From positions 6,881,936 to 6,945,935 of the forward strand of contig NW_015622542.1 in the NCBI RefSeq assembly GCF_000835495.1: a stretch of DNA of 64,000 nucleotides. The letters run 5' to 3'. This document shows, piece by piece, positions 20,935-32,754 of this stretch. A program made the position numbers and the translations under genes. The notes beneath the pieces are model-generated. The model searched no databases. It saw only the letters and a program-made list of their open reading frames with translations, and was not told the origin of the DNA. Position 1 is the stretch's first letter. The number at the start of each line of letters is the position of its first letter. This DNA is from Cladophialophora immunda (Eukaryota > Ascomycota > Eurotiomycetes > Chaetothyriales > Herpotrichiellaceae).

Positions 20935-22798
20935 TCATGGCATGCCGTCCATTTCGTCCCTCCTCTTCCCAGTTTCCTCCTGGTTGCTCGGACCCTCGCC
21001 CTTCTCCTCGTCCTCGTTTCGCTTCTCAGCGTCCTTGCTCTTCTTGTCTTTCTTCGTCGGAACCTTTGTCTTCCCCAGTCCCAAGCTCGTCAAGAAGGCA
21101 CCGGCTCCACAACCCACAGCGAGGTAGAATGTCCTCGTAATCGCTTCGTTGTACGCCAGGAGCACACCATTCCTCGTGGCGGCGTTGTTCGCCCCAGCTG
21201 CGAGCTTGGCGAGGTAGTTCGTCGCGCCGGTGTTGATTACGTCCTGTGCATTCACCTCGGGTGCATAAGTGCGTAGCGCCGGACGGAGCAAGTTGAGGAA
21301 AGTGGTTTGACCAAGGCTGAGGAACAGCGCGGCGCCGAACGTTTGTGCGAATGCCACGGTGGCGGTGGCGACGGGGATCATGGCGGGTGAGACAATGGAT
21401 TGGACCGCTTGGACGGGTTGTTGCATCGACATGCCTCGTCCGACGCCGTTGAGGATTTGATATCCAATGTACTTCCCTGCGTCAGTATGCGTAGTGAGCG
21501 TGCTGGTCAGCCCTGCTGAGACAGTAACAAAAGTGGAACCAGCTGCAGCCAGTGGTGCAAGATAGCCGAACCGGGACGTTATGGCGCCAGCAAGTATCGC
21601 ACTGAATATTTGCAACCCAAATGTGGGGAGGATGTAGACTGCGCTCATGGTTGGGCTGGCAGATTTGATCACTTGGAACCATAGCGGGAGGTAGTAGACG
21701 TAGAGTAGTATTCCCCCGAACTGCAATGCAGCGTTGATCAGACTGCTGTAGATGACTCGTTTCCGTATTAGCGATATTGGAATCATGGCAGACTCTCCCT
21801 GGCGGTATTCCCAAATGAAGAAGCCTATGAATGCCCCTGCCGACCCGCAGAGTAGTCCGATGATGGTAGCGGACGACCATGGATAGGTAGTTCCACCCCA
21901 CTCCAGAGCGAGGAGAAGCATGATGCATGCTGGCGCAAACACAATAAATCCCGTAATGTCAAAGTCGTGAATTACGTCTCGGAAGGTCCAGTTTGCCTTG
22001 CGAGCCTTGTATGCCGGGAAACGGATGAAAATTGTCGCCACTATGGTCACTGCGCCGATGGGAAGGTTGATCCAAAAGCACCAACGCCACGAGGCATGCT
22101 CGGTCAGGGCACCACCGATCAGTGGCCCTATGAGTTGCCCAGCACCAGCGAAAGACATGAGGAGGCCCATAATGGTCGGTCGGATGGAAGGAGACGCGGC
22201 AACAGCGATTATGGTGAGGACCCCATTCATCAGACCCGATGCGCCCATACCAGCGACTGCTCGCCCCACGACCAGCATTGTGCTAGACGAGGCCAGGGCA
22301 CAGATTAAGGATCCCAACTCGAAAACGGCCACAAAAACAAGAAAGGCACGCTTTAGCGAGAAGTATGTGAACACTTTTCCGGTGAGAGGCTGCAAAGAGG
22401 CGTTTGTTATCATGTATGCTGCAGGGTACCAGCCAACTGCCAATATCTGTTAGCCTGTCTCCAGAATATTCCCTATCTGCCAACGACTGCCGCAAATGAT
22501 TGTCGTCGTTTTCAAAGAGGGATAACTCACTGTCGGCGATGGTATGGAAGTGATCTGTGATCTTTGGAATGGCAGTCGCAAGAATGGAGGCATCGAGAGT
22601 GACGAGTAATATGACGAGCAGAAGGGAACCACCTAGAAGTGTCAAGGCCCGTGGTCCCAGGTATTGATGCTCCTCATCTCCCTTTGCAGAAGATCTCTGA
22701 AACGACTCTGCATTTTCACCCCTGCTAGCAGGCTGAGTGGTAACAATTGTCGAGGAAGTGAGCGAATCGTCGGTGGAAGCGTCAGCTTGCTTCTTCAT
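20935..22798 (-). CDS. MFS transporter, drug:H+ antiporter-2 (14-TM) type
   Basis: Two exons, complement of 20935-22436 and 22531-22798, encode 589 aa. The intron uses GTGAGT and the second of two nearby AGs, which restores ADIGWYPAAYMITNASLQP, the TM2 region of this family. The first AG would break the frame. Signature blocks include ILLVTLDASILATAIPKITD (TM1, the D1 motif), VVGRAVAGMGASGLMNGVL, and GPLIGGALTEHASWRWCFWI with INLPIG. Length and spacing fit 14 membrane spans. The first 60 residues are Ser/Thr/Gln-rich and cytosolic. ATG 22798 is the first ATG of the frame. Such pumps export toxins, azoles or secondary metabolites across the plasma membrane. The Zn2Cys6 regulator directly upstream, on the same strand, is a likely controller by position only. 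Confidence 0.93.
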
Positions 22799-23081
22799 TC
22801 TGACCACTGCTGTGTTCAAAGCAACCGTCTGCTGAGGAATGCCGGTTGAAAAGTCGAGTATTCGAAGGGAACATGGCAATTCGATGTTTATAGTTGCCTA
22901 GATCAGGGAGTCGGCCAGCGACTCTGTCCACCCCCTTTGCTTTACACTCCGTATCCGGTCCCCACCATACTCAATGCATACAAGATCAAGGCTAATGTAG
23001 CCTGTCGGAGTTTTTGGCCTTCAAGTGACGGTCTTAAGAATGGAAGTCGTATCAGCCGGGCGTCGTTATTTCCGCTTGAAG

Positions 23082-24995
23082 CTAGAATTGTATGTTGGTG
23101 TTCCAATCAGCCATGAGGTCTGGCCAGATGCCGTCCTCAAACCCCCCAAATAACTCTTCCGCAGAGATGCTTTCGGGAAGCGCACTATTGTCAAGGCCTG
23201 CAGCTGAGACGCTGGTTTCTGCGTTGAGCTTGCTCGCGTACCACTTTTTACAAAGGCGCATTTTCTCTGCGAACAAGCTGAAGCGGGTTGCAACGGCGTT
23301 ATTTGTTGGCGTATCTCCAGAGGCAAGGCTCTGTTGGGATACGGTTTCCATCTTCTGCACCATCCGATCTATGGTAGACGGAAAGCTCATTTCAGAGTCC
23401 CTTATGGATTGCAGATCCCATCCATCGAGGACAAGGAAGGACATCTTGGCAAGAACGACCAAGGCATGAACGAGATTCAGCCAGAAGGAGAACGTCAAGT
23501 TTGGCACATACCCCCAAGGGATGGCCAATAGGCAGTCAAACAATTGACTGATATGACTCAAACAGGCATGTAGTGCTTCAGCTCGGTGATATGCTCTGTC
23601 CGCCTGGACTGCAAATATGGTCTCAAAAAGGCAGATATAAGCACTTTGGATCTGCGCTTGGAAGAGATTGTTTCCTGCAAGGCTGGGAGGTATGCTCTCC
23701 TGGTATTGCTGGAGGTCTTTTTCGAAACAACTCATGAGACTTCGGAGAGGCACAGTTGATGTTGTCATCAAGCCGAGGGAAGGAGAATATGCTTCTATAA
23801 CCCGATGCAGCCTCACCAATTGGACAGCGTAGATATCAGAGGGGTATTCGGCTGCGGCGATGAGAGCGTTGCAACTGTCTTCCAAGTGTTGAGTCCAGCG
23901 CATCGGGTCCGATCTCCGAAAGCAGGATGATATTTGCCCGGAAAGATTGTATACTCCAAGAAGGGCTCGTCGGTCGTCAGAGGTCCGTACGCCGTGGTTG
24001 ACTAACTTGCCGTGAAACATCTCGGCCGCGTCAACCACCATGCCAATCGGGGCCAGTACTGCCGGCTGCCTGGGCCGATTCAGCCCTAGATCTGTGGCCA
24101 TAGCAGTTGCCAGATGTAGAAGATTCATCACCTGTGGGTTGTTGTGATTGTAGTACTGATACCAGGAGCTGAACACCAGAAGCCCCTGCAAGAGATCAAG
24201 AGACTTCTCCCCCTTCATCAGCATGCGCTCTCCGATATATCTCATCAACTCGTCTGCCAGCTGCCTTAGTAGTGACGGATCAGCTTGAGCAGCTGCCGTG
24301 ATGCAAGTCCGGAAGAGGAATGGTTTCTCTTCACGAAGAGCAACAGCTGTTGTGTGAGGTGGGATCACCACAAAAGGGAAGTGTATATTCATCTGTGTGC
24401 GGAAGTCGCTGAATAGTTTTTCTTCCAACACCGGAGCCAGAGTTACTCGGAAGTGATCGTGTGTATTTGCACGCGCGGGTTCTACGGGTTTCGTAGACTT
24501 TGCGCAGCCCATTACGCAAGTTGCAGTGGATTGAGTCTGTAGGGTCGTGTTGTTGCCTCCATCTGCGGGCGCCATCGATGTTGGAGTCGGGAGTGAGGCA
24601 GACCATGACCCATTGTGAAAGGTAGCAACGTTTTCCGGAACGGTAGGGTGAGTGGGCTGAGCATAATTGGCACAGCCACTAGAAGCAACGACAGGATCAA
24701 GCCTTGCAGTCGGAGTGTCGTCATTGGACGTCAAAAGATCGGTCAGAATATTGATCTTGTCTTCCAGTTGCGACACACGGGTTGATCTTCCATTGTTGCG
24801 CCGTTTCCGTGGCAGCGGTGCCGGAGTCGTGCAGGATTTGCCCAAGCGGTGGCATCGTACACAGATCGAGTTGGTAGATCCTTCGAGTGGAACACATTTC
24901 GCTTTGATCTGAACGCAAGGGCGACAAGCCCGGTTTGCTCTCAAGCCGGGCGTGTCAGTAGGAGGTGGTGGAAGCTCGGCGGCGGTGGCCGCCAT
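23082..24995 (-). CDS. Zn2Cys6 transcription factor
   Basis: An intronless 637-aa regulator. The binuclear zinc cluster is complete: CRPCVQIKAKC at about 25-35 and CVRCHRLGKSC at about 45-55, joined by PLEGSTNSI. A basic patch (PRKRRNNGRST) follows, then a short coiled-coil dimerisation segment (SQLEDKINILTDLL). The middle resembles the fungal-specific transcription-factor homology region (LQGLLVFSSWYQYYNHNNPQ, then LATAMATDLGLNRP). It would bind CGG-type half sites in the nucleus. It lies 283 bp upstream of the MFS exporter in the same orientation, a common layout for pump and regulator; the target is not proven. ATG 24995 opens the frame. Confidence 0.93.
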   Translation of the reverse strand: MAATAAELPPPPTDTPGLRANRACRPCVQIKAKCVPLEGSTNSICVRCHRLGKSCTTPAPLPRKRRNNGRSTRVSQLEDKINILTDLLTSNDDTPTARLDPVVASSGCANYAQPTHPTVPENVATFHNGSWSASLPTPTSMAPADGGNNTTLQTQSTATCVMGCAKSTKPVEPARANTHDHFRVTLAPVLEEKLFSDFRTQMNIHFPFVVIPPHTTAVALREEKPFLFRTCITAAAQADPSLLRQLADELMRYIGERMLMKGEKSLDLLQGLLVFSSWYQYYNHNNPQVMNLLHLATAMATDLGLNRPRQPAVLAPIGMVVDAAEMFHGKLVNHGVRTSDDRRALLGVYNLSGQISSCFRRSDPMRWTQHLEDSCNALIAAAEYPSDIYAVQLVRLHRVIEAYSPSLGLMTTSTVPLRSLMSCFEKDLQQYQESIPPSLAGNNLFQAQIQSAYICLFETIFAVQADRAYHRAEALHACLSHISQLFDCLLAIPWGYVPNLTFSFWLNLVHALVVLAKMSFLVLDGWDLQSIRDSEMSFPSTIDRMVQKMETVSQQSLASGDTPTNNAVATRFSLFAEKMRLCKKWYASKLNAETSVSAAGLDNSALPESISAEELFGGFEDGIWPDLMADWNTNIQF

Positions 24996-26266
24996 GATTG
25001 CACAAATGATTCAGCTGTATGTGAGCCGGCGTCTTGATTCTTTGATGTTGATGCATATACAAGGAAGTGTTTCGGCTGGCCTTCCTCTCCTCAGGCCCTG
25101 CACATCATTTTCTTGCCTGTTGTCGAAACACAATGGACATCAGTTCGAACTCATTTGTCATCTTCCAGACAGCCAGCAGCAGGGAACCAGAGCCCGTGGG
25201 ATCAAAGGCGTTCAACTCGTGGCATTCGTGGGCACCAGGACTTCCTTGATCCTCCGGAGTCCGTGTTTGCCTCCGGGTCCGGTCCCTGCAATTCAGATTG
25301 GACCATTCGCATCGCAGCTGGGGAGTGCCTGGTCGTCGTTTTGATCGCTAGCACAAGATACCACGTTTCATTGTTCTTGACGGTTGTTCTTCTAATTCCG
25401 CATGGTGGATTCCATTCCAAAGTAGTCACCAACGTTGATGTTGCAGCTGAAGATAGAGGGGAGGGACGTCCCGCTTGGGAGGAGTGTGACGCAGTCTGAC
25501 CGCAAAGCACATCGCGGCGGGGAACTTTGACGTTTCTCGTTGGCACTTAGATGGCCAGAAATGATGACAGTCTATGGAAGATTGCGAGAAGAGGGTTTCG
25601 CAGACACATTAGTACTGCGACGAGGTCGATGGAAATGGATTCTTGCTCAGTGATGATGCGTGTCCTCGGAAACAGCTGCGGCGGAAAATGACACTGTCTG
25701 ACAAGGCTGCTTTCGGCCCTCATGGCATGCCATAGGTATCCGTCGAGCCGTCGAGACACAGATTGCAGTAGATACCTACCTAAGTAGGCAGATATCATAC
25801 ACTCTGTACTGGTCTAACTTATCGTCAGCATTCTAGAAGCCTCATCAGGAATGGCCGCGGTCGTCCAGGATTTGGCTGTACTGAACACCCAATGGCACCC
25901 AACCTATGTCCTCCCTCCAATGAATGATATGGCTTGATCAAAACAGGCACGCGTCAAGAACACTCTAAGGCTTCGCCTAATTTCTATCCTATCAAATCAG
26001 ACAGAAATGTTGCCGTTTGCGGCCACCGAAAGGAGCTGCCGCAGGAAATAAAATGCAAAGTCTCGCCTTCGGCAGACATAATTACCTGTCAGCATACGCA
26101 TACGCATCTGCTCAGCAAGATTGCTAGGGAAAAAAGTTGAGGCTATCTGTTCAAGAGACGTCTCATTTCTATTCTTTTTAAATTAATCCATTTGGCCTCT
26201 TCTGGTCATGAGTACTTTCGCAAATAATTGTTCACACTACTTTGGGCCCGTCCTGGCAAAGTACAT
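24996..26266. other. intergenic region, 1.3 kb without a supported gene
   Basis: Promoter of the Zn2Cys6 gene on the left and the 3' side of the aldehyde dehydrogenase gene on the right. Overlapping short open frames on both strands show no domain. No repeat was noticed. Confidence 0.5.
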
Positions 26267-27795
26267 TTACAGGGAGATGAAGACAGACTTCAACTCGGTC
26301 CAATAATCTGTCGAATACTTGCTCAGCTCGCGGCCGTCACCGCTCTGCTTGAAGCCACCAAACGGCATGTCGATGGCCATAGTCGGGCTCGTGCAGTTGA
26401 CACCGACCGATCCGGCCTCGAGAGCCTTGGCCACACGCAAAGCACGCGAGATATCCTTGGTGAAAACACTGGCGTACAGACCATATTCGGTATCGTTAGC
26501 GCGCTTCAGCACCTCCTCTTCGTCCGTGAAGGTGTTGATGCACACGACGGGTCCAAAGATTTCCTCCTTCATGACCTTCGAGTCCTCGGGAGCGTTGGCA
26601 ATGATGGTGGGCTCGATGAAGTAGCCGGTTGTGCCTTCGCGGCCACCACCGATAGGCATCTCCAGGCCCTTCTCCTTCGCATAGTTGAGATAGCCCATGA
26701 CGCGGTCGAATTGGATCTTATCAGCCTGAGGTCCTCGTCGGGTTCCAGCGACCGTGGCATCGCCAGACACGCCCATCTGGACCATCGCGGTTTTCATGGC
26801 CTCCATAAACTTATCGGCAATGTTGGCATGCACATACACCCTTGAGCTGGCGATGCAAGCTTGGCCGGAGTTAGCGAGGATGGAGAAAGCCGAAGCGGGA
26901 ACAGCCTTTGCCAGGTCAGCATCGTCGAAGACGATCAGCGGGCTCTTTCCTCCCAGCTCCAGAGTGACGTTCTTGAGGTTGGATTCGGCGGCAGCTTTCT
27001 TGACTGCTCGCCCAGCGATGACCGAACCGGTAAAGGAGACTTTTCGAATGTCCATATGCTTGGCAATGGCTTCGCCGCAAGGTCTTCCGTATCCGCTGAG
27101 AATGTTCAAGACACCCTTGGGTAGACCAATTTCCTGGCAGAGTCTGCCAATAACAAGCGAAGAGAGGGGTGATTTCTCAGAGGACTTGAGGACCAAAGTG
27201 TTGCCGGTGGCGAGAGCAGGCCCAACTTTGTTGATGAGCATAAGGAGAGGGACGTTCCAGGGGATAATGGCACCGCAGACACCAAAGGGTTGACGGAAAG
27301 TGAGGTTAACCATATCCTTGGTGTTCAGGGACGAGTCACCCTGGACATCGAGGGCTCTGCTGCCGAAGTATCTCAGAATCTGAACAGCGACATGGCCGAA
27401 GACTGGACAGGGTTAGTGGTGCAACCGAACGAGGGGGAACTCGAGAACTTACAGTCACCAATGTAAGGCTTGCCCATACTGATGGCTTCTAGGTAACCGA
27501 TTTCCTCGAGGTTCTTCTCGATGGCATCGGCCAGCTTTTCTATATAGGCCTGTCTCTCCGCGGCAGAGAGGCCCGACCAGGCAGGGAAGGCAGCTTGGGC
27601 CGCCTTGACCGCCTCGTCAACATCCTCGGCGCCAGCTTCATAGACAGAGGCCGCGAACTTCTCGTTGTTCGGGTTGATGATGTCGAACTTCTTCCCTGAC
27701 TTGGAAGGAACGAATTCACCATTGATGAAGAGGCGGTCTTCGATGTGCTTGGGGGTGAATCCCTGGGAGGGAGCATCTGTTGCTGAAGGAGCCAT
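26267..27795 (-). CDS. NAD(P)+-dependent aldehyde dehydrogenase
   Basis: Exons at complement 26267-27402 and 27453-27795 give 492 aa, the usual ALDH length. The 50-nt intron (GTAAGT...CTAAC...CAG) joins GKPYIGD to FFGHVAVQILRYF. Catalytic features are all present: PWNVPLLMLINKVGPAL (with the Asn that stabilises the oxyanion), the Glu motif VTLELGGKSPLIVFDDADLA, and the nucleophile in ANSGQACIASSRVYVH. EIFGPVVCINTF and MPFGGFKQSGDGRELS close the fold. There is no targeting peptide, so it is probably cytosolic. It oxidises aldehydes, such as acetaldehyde, to acids. ATG 27795 gives MAPSATDAPSQGFTP. It is a general metabolic or stress gene with no functional partner beside it. Confidence 0.95.
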
Positions 27796-28538
27796 TTTGT
27801 TGTGTGGACTATATCTCAGTAAGGCTGATGCTTCTTACACGGAGCAGGTCTTGGTCAACGGTGAGTGATTGACGGTGAGTTCACAGAAGAGAATGTTGAA
27901 TGGCAGCCGAGTCGCCAGGGCATTGGCTTTATATATCCTCCAAGCAAACCCAACTCCCGGTAAGCTTCGATGAAACACTGAAAAACAGAGCAACTCCAAG
28001 CCATGGCCACCACACTAGTCAACGATCACGTATGCAACCCTTCTGGAATGGAATTGGATCTAGCAGCCACATCACTTGGTCAGGCCAACAGCATCAACAC
28101 CAAGCTCCCTGGAGCTGGATTGCATTCCGCCGTGGCCGACCGTGGAGGACCGTGGCAAATCAACAGGCGAGATACCCGTCCGCCCCTCCTTGCACATTAG
28201 TTCAAAGAACAATGGTTGTGGGGTTGCTTCAAGGCGGAAATACGAGTGTTTAGTCGTATGAAGGCACAGCTGGCAGGGTCGATGAAGGGGTTACCCCACC
28301 AATACTCGGTCTGGAGGGCGAAATCAGCAGCCTACGAGCCGCCCAAACTCTCGCATCTGGGAAAGTCTCGTTCGACTAGGAAACTGCTCAGCAATCCCTG
28401 TCGAGTAAGCAGTAGCGCAACATGGTGGGCCTGACGAGGCTTTGGAGTCTTGATTCCAGTGCTGACGGCTCTGGCGACAACTACTGGAACAATCATGGTC
28501 GGATCGACGAATGACGGATTTCCCGTTCAAGTCATGAG

Positions 28539-28620
28539 CGCGAGAGAAGTGAGTGAGAGAGAGCAAAAAAAAAAGCAACCCTCGCATGAGAGGAGGGGGG
28601 AGGGGGAGGGGAAAGAGAGC
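28539..28620 (+). repeat. polypurine low-complexity tract
   Basis: An A/G-rich stretch on the + strand: GAGAGAAG and GTGAGTGAGAGAGAG, an A10 run, then GAGAGGAGGGGGGAGGGGG with further G blocks. The several G runs could form a quadruplex, or a triplex with duplex DNA. Such tracts are common near fungal promoters; no function is implied. Confidence 0.8.
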
Positions 28621-29685
28621 CACGTCAAACGTCACCGCTGCTCACGACTCACTCAGGTCCTCTCTGCAACAGGTCGCAGTCCCCAGGTATCAGTCAAATA
28701 CCCAGCCTAGGCATAGACCTCGAAACTGTGGGATTACTACTCGTACTCGAACAGTTATCCCTATTCATCGAGTTACTCAACCCATGGCATCCACCTACCC
28801 AGCTAGGTCTGCAGGTCGAGACGTTTAGGGGCGTCTATCTAAACGGACCCTGTCACTCCGGATTGTCCAAGCCGAGTCCCGCCACGTCTTACTGATTCAA
28901 CGGGCGACATTATTTCATGCACAACTCGATGGTATTCCGCTTGGGATTACGAAATAGGGAGTGGCCATTCTCCTCGTACTTTTGTGCGACATTACAGGCC
29001 CAATTTGTCTTCTTACCAATCATGATACCACGCACCGCCACACACCGGGGTCTGCACACCGTCCATGAGCATCGATGGAGGCGGAGGCTGGAGGTGATCA
29101 AATACGAGTTCCGAACAGCGGACGATTAGAATAGCTGGAAATGGCAAATGCGTTTGGGAGATCGCTTGCTATTCGCTCCATCGCGCGCTCAAGTCCAAGC
29201 ATACACCGTTCGACTTGTTCCCTGGGGCTCCATTGTAATGGATCCCGCTATACATAGTCCAGGGGCCTGAATGTGCCATCGTTGTATTGCAACAACCTCT
29301 CTAAGCCTTGGGTCTGCCTTGGCTCGATCCTTCGATAGATGCGGTGTACGAGTCAGGTAGTGTGTGTCTCTTTTTAATAACGCACTCTCCCAAGCGAGTA
29401 CAGCTTCAGTCCAGATGGATCCTTGTTGGTCATTTCAGGCTGTTGCTGGGTGATCCTGTCCAGACCCTGGGGGCCGTTTTCTGGACCAAGGGGCAAGAGG
29501 AGAGTATTCGTACTTCGTCCTCGTTGGACACCGTTGAGGGAGCTGATAGGACCATCTCGCACCAGTATTGTCTCTTAGTTTGTCCCAGTCGCTCAGAAAA
29601 TGGCAGTTCTTTAACCCCGAGCTTTGCACGGAGTTACTGCTCGCTGCCCTGTGGGGGACCATGCGAAGCGCAGCCCCTCACGTCA

Positions 29686-29711
29686 GCATGGAGCATGGAG
29701 CATGGAGCATG
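29686..29711 (+). repeat. 7-bp tandem repeat (GCATGGA), about 3.5 copies
   Basis: The heptamer GCATGGA is repeated without spacing and the last copy is changed. It is not in a gene, and the copy number is small. Confidence 0.85.
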
Positions 29712-30004
29712 AGAACTCTTGGGGAGAATGTGGTAGGCAGCCTCTGGGACGGGGAGTATTTGTAGTACACATCTCAACTGAAGCCACATGGCCGGACTCT
29801 AGATGCGCGCAATGCGGCCGTGTGCAGTTCGGACTTAGGAGACATAGTAGCCACATTTGGGAATTTCGTCCCAGTTGGGGGGCTTTTGCCTGCCCAGCCT
29901 TGTCCTATACCGTTTTCTATTAGACCACCTTCCTGATTGTACTGTACACTATCCCCCATGCCTACTCAGCTCCTGTGACCCTGGGCTGTCTCCTTTCTGG
30001 AGAA

Positions 30005-30990
30005 TCATGAGTTCGTCCACTCGGCTTTTTTCTTCTCCGCAAACGCCTTCATGCCAATCTTTTGATCTTGGCTGCCAAACAGGCTGTGGAAGATGCGTCT
30101 TTCGTATTCAACACCCTCTCTCACTCCGAGGTCTTGACTCTTATTGACAACCTCCTTGGCCGCGATGACGGCCACGCGGCTATAACTGGCGATCTTCTCG
30201 GCAGTGTTCAGGGCACCCTCAAGGACCTCTTTGTTGCCCCCCTCGAAGGCCTTGGCAGCAAGACCATGTTTCTCAGCCTCCTCGCCACTGAAATTGTTGC
30301 CTGTGAGAATGAGTTCCATAGCTTTGCTCTTCCCAATGGCTGCGGTGAGACGCTGAGAACCCCCTGCGCCTGGGATGGTGCCGAGCTTGATCTCAGGTTG
30401 GCCAAAGTTCGCAGTCTTCGTGCAGTATAGAATATCACACATCATGGCAAGCTCGCAGCCACCACCAAGAGCATGGCCCGATACCGCTGCGATGACGGGT
30501 TTTCGAAGAGTCGTCATGTAGGACCAAGGGGCAATGAAGTTGTTGACATAGGCGTCGGAGAAGGTCAAGGGAGCCATTTCTTTGATATCTGCGCCAGCTG
30601 TTCACAAGCCATCAGCGTCTGGATAATCTGTTGCAGGAACATGTTTTGTTCGTACCTGCAAATGCTTTGTCGCTCCCTGTCAGGACAATAGCACCAATAT
30701 CCTTGTCCTCTTCATATTTCTTCAGCGCATCATTTAATTCAACAAACAGAGCGCTAGAGAGGGCATTCAGTGCCTTTGGACGGTTGAGTGTTACTATAAC
30801 TGTCAGAGGACACTCTCACGAACGACAATATAGAATAAAGCGTACTAAGCCCAACACCCGGCCTCGGTGTTGACACTAGAATGTTTTCATAGCTGCTTGA
30901 GGTGGATTGAAATCGGACCAGCCGCGGAAGGGTTCGTGGTGCAGCTGAGAGAGCCGCTGCAGGCCGCGAGAATAACCTCAGAGAAGCCAT
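30005..30990 (-). CDS. mitochondrial enoyl-CoA hydratase (short chain)
   Basis: Three exons, complement of 30005-30597, 30656-30793 and 30846-30990, encode 291 aa. The first 30 residues ([20 protein letters not shown]) form an Arg-rich, acid-free mitochondrial presequence. The crotonase fold follows: [30 protein letters not shown] (oxyanion hole), [15 protein letters not shown] and the catalytic Glu segment [18 protein letters not shown]. Length matches the ECHS1 family. It hydrates trans-2-enoyl-CoA in fatty-acid beta-oxidation and branched-chain amino acid breakdown. At intron 1 a second AG six nucleotides upstream would insert two residues without changing frame. It diverges from rer1, with about 540 bp between starts. 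Confidence 0.94.
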
Positions 30991-31531
30991 TGCCAGGATT
31001 TGCTGCTGGAGAATATCAAGGAGACCACAAAGATCTCGAGGAGCAGTGCTTTACATATTGCAGCTCGAGCACTGACGAGCTTCTGGCACGCCCGACGACA
31101 ACCGCAGGTCTCCCTGTTTGTCCTCGGCTGCTACTCCGCAGGTTGGGCGACCCCCGACGATTCGCCGCAAAGGTCATGGAATGGAATAACTAATAGTCCG
31201 GTGTGGAGTGGCAGTGAGTGGCCACATTTCGAGGCGCAGTTTGACTTTGCCTTGCGATCTGGAACCTCCACTCCGACAATTTGTGAAAGGCTGCCACGAG
31301 CGGAAAAAACGACGTGGCTTCAACACCTGGACTCCTTGCCCTCAACAATTTACCAGAGTGTCAACTCTCTGCTTGTCGCCGAATATCGCCTTTATCCACG
31401 CGACAAGTTTGATCTTCCTTGCACTGAGAGTTTCGAACTGTGCGCACCTTTTCGATACCTTGTTCGCTGCCGCACGGAAGCGCATGCGCAGACCCTATAT
31501 TTCCTCCTCGCTACCAACAAGCGCTGCCATT
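30991..31531. promoter_or_regulatory. divergent promoter region of the enoyl-CoA hydratase gene and rer1
   Basis: The starts of two genes on opposite strands bound this 541-bp stretch. Open frames inside it look accidental. No specific site was recognised. Confidence 0.4.
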
Positions 31532-32221
31532 ATGGACGGGCCTGAGCCGGAAACCACCCCCTTCGACGCCATAAGTACACAGAGCAATAAGCTACTAAGG
31601 GTACGAGAATGAGAAGTCTGCGAGGACAAGGACGAAAAGAGATCAGGCTGCTAACAAAGAGCTTGGACAGCAATACCAAACGTACCTCGACAAATCCACC
31701 CCCTATGTTGTCAACCGATGGTTGGCAACGGCTGTGCTCCTCCTTTTCTTCTTCCTCCGGATCATCGTCGCTCAGGGCTGGTACATTGTCGCCTACTGTC
31801 TGGGCATTTACCTGCTCAACCTGTTCCTCGCATTCCTTCAACCGAAATTTGATCCCAGCCTGTCGCAGGACGAGGGTCTCGAAGACGGGGAAGGCTCATC
31901 GCTGCCCACCAAGCATGACGATGAGTTTCGACCATTCATCAGAAGGCTACCAGAGTTCAAGTTCTGGCATTCTGCCACAAGAGCCATCACGATCAGCTTT
32001 ATCTGCAGCTGGTTCGAAATTTTCAATCTCCCGGTCTTTTGGCCTGTACTTGTGATGTACTGGCTGATTCTCTTCTCCCTGACGAGTGAGTTGATCAGCT
32101 TTCTTTCTAGCGAGTATTATTACTGACTATCTCCCAAGTGAGGCGGCAGATCCAACATATGATCAAGTACCGATACGTGCCTTTCTCGCTCGGCAAGGCT
32201 AAATACCCCGGCAAATCATAA
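31532..32221 (+). CDS. rer1: Golgi-to-ER retrieval receptor Rer1
   Basis: Exons 31532-31600, 31662-32085 and 32139-32221 encode 191 aa. The first junction uses the second of two overlapping AGs (aaagag), giving LLRLGQQYQTYLDKSTPYV in the family frame. Hydrophobic segments RWLATAVLLLFFFLRIIVAQ, YIVAYCLGIYLLNLFLAFLQ and two more in the second half give the four-span W topology. LQPKFDPSL, FRPFIRRLPEFKFWHSATRA and the C-terminal RQIQHMIKYRYVPFSLGK are Rer1 hallmarks. Rer1 sits in the cis-Golgi and returns escaped ER membrane proteins by recognising their transmembrane domains. The gene is complete at typical length (about 190 aa). Confidence 0.96.
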
Positions 32222-32754
32222 TGGCCACTTTTCGTGCGGATGGGCTTTTCACTTTTTTCTTCACATCTAGATAAACAGGGGGTCCAAGTAATCGGGAGAT
32301 AGATGCCGCAGGAATGTACGGTTCAGCTTGAGCATTTCCTGCACCGGCGGCCCAGAGCTCTCGACCACATGTACCCATTCAGCGACTTGACCTGTTCGAC
32401 CCTTGGACAGGAGATGAATATCACGAATAGATATGCATGAAGGCGGCCGATAACCTCGTGTTTGCCAACATTGCATTCTTTGAGCCGGGATTCCCTTCTT
32501 TGCCTGCGTCGTGCCTACCGGAATCATTTGGCCAAACGGATGACGCCGCCTTCTTCTCTCAGCAGCAGCTTCAAAGCTCCTCCTTTTGCGATTCCACAGC
32601 GCTCCTCACGCTCGCATCTCTCATTTTCGATACGCAAGGTTCTTTGATGCATTTACTTATCTTCTACAGTTTCCTCGGTCAGGTATCAAAGAGTCCTTGA
32701 TCGGTATTGCTCTTTTGAGCCTACTTCGACAGAAGACAAAGCCCAAATTACGAT
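32222..32754. other. intergenic region, no gene seen
   Basis: Follows the end of rer1 and precedes an unknown gene on the same strand. Open frames at 32437-32700 (+) might belong to an upstream exon of that gene, but no splice link was convincing. Confidence 0.4.

Larger units (their letters stand above)
27796..30004. other. 2.2-kb gene-poor region
   Basis: Lies between the aldehyde dehydrogenase promoter and the 3' end of the enoyl-CoA hydratase gene. It holds a purine-rich tract and a 7-bp minisatellite, listed separately. No coding sequence could be supported; open frames appear on both strands at similar size. Confidence 0.5.
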
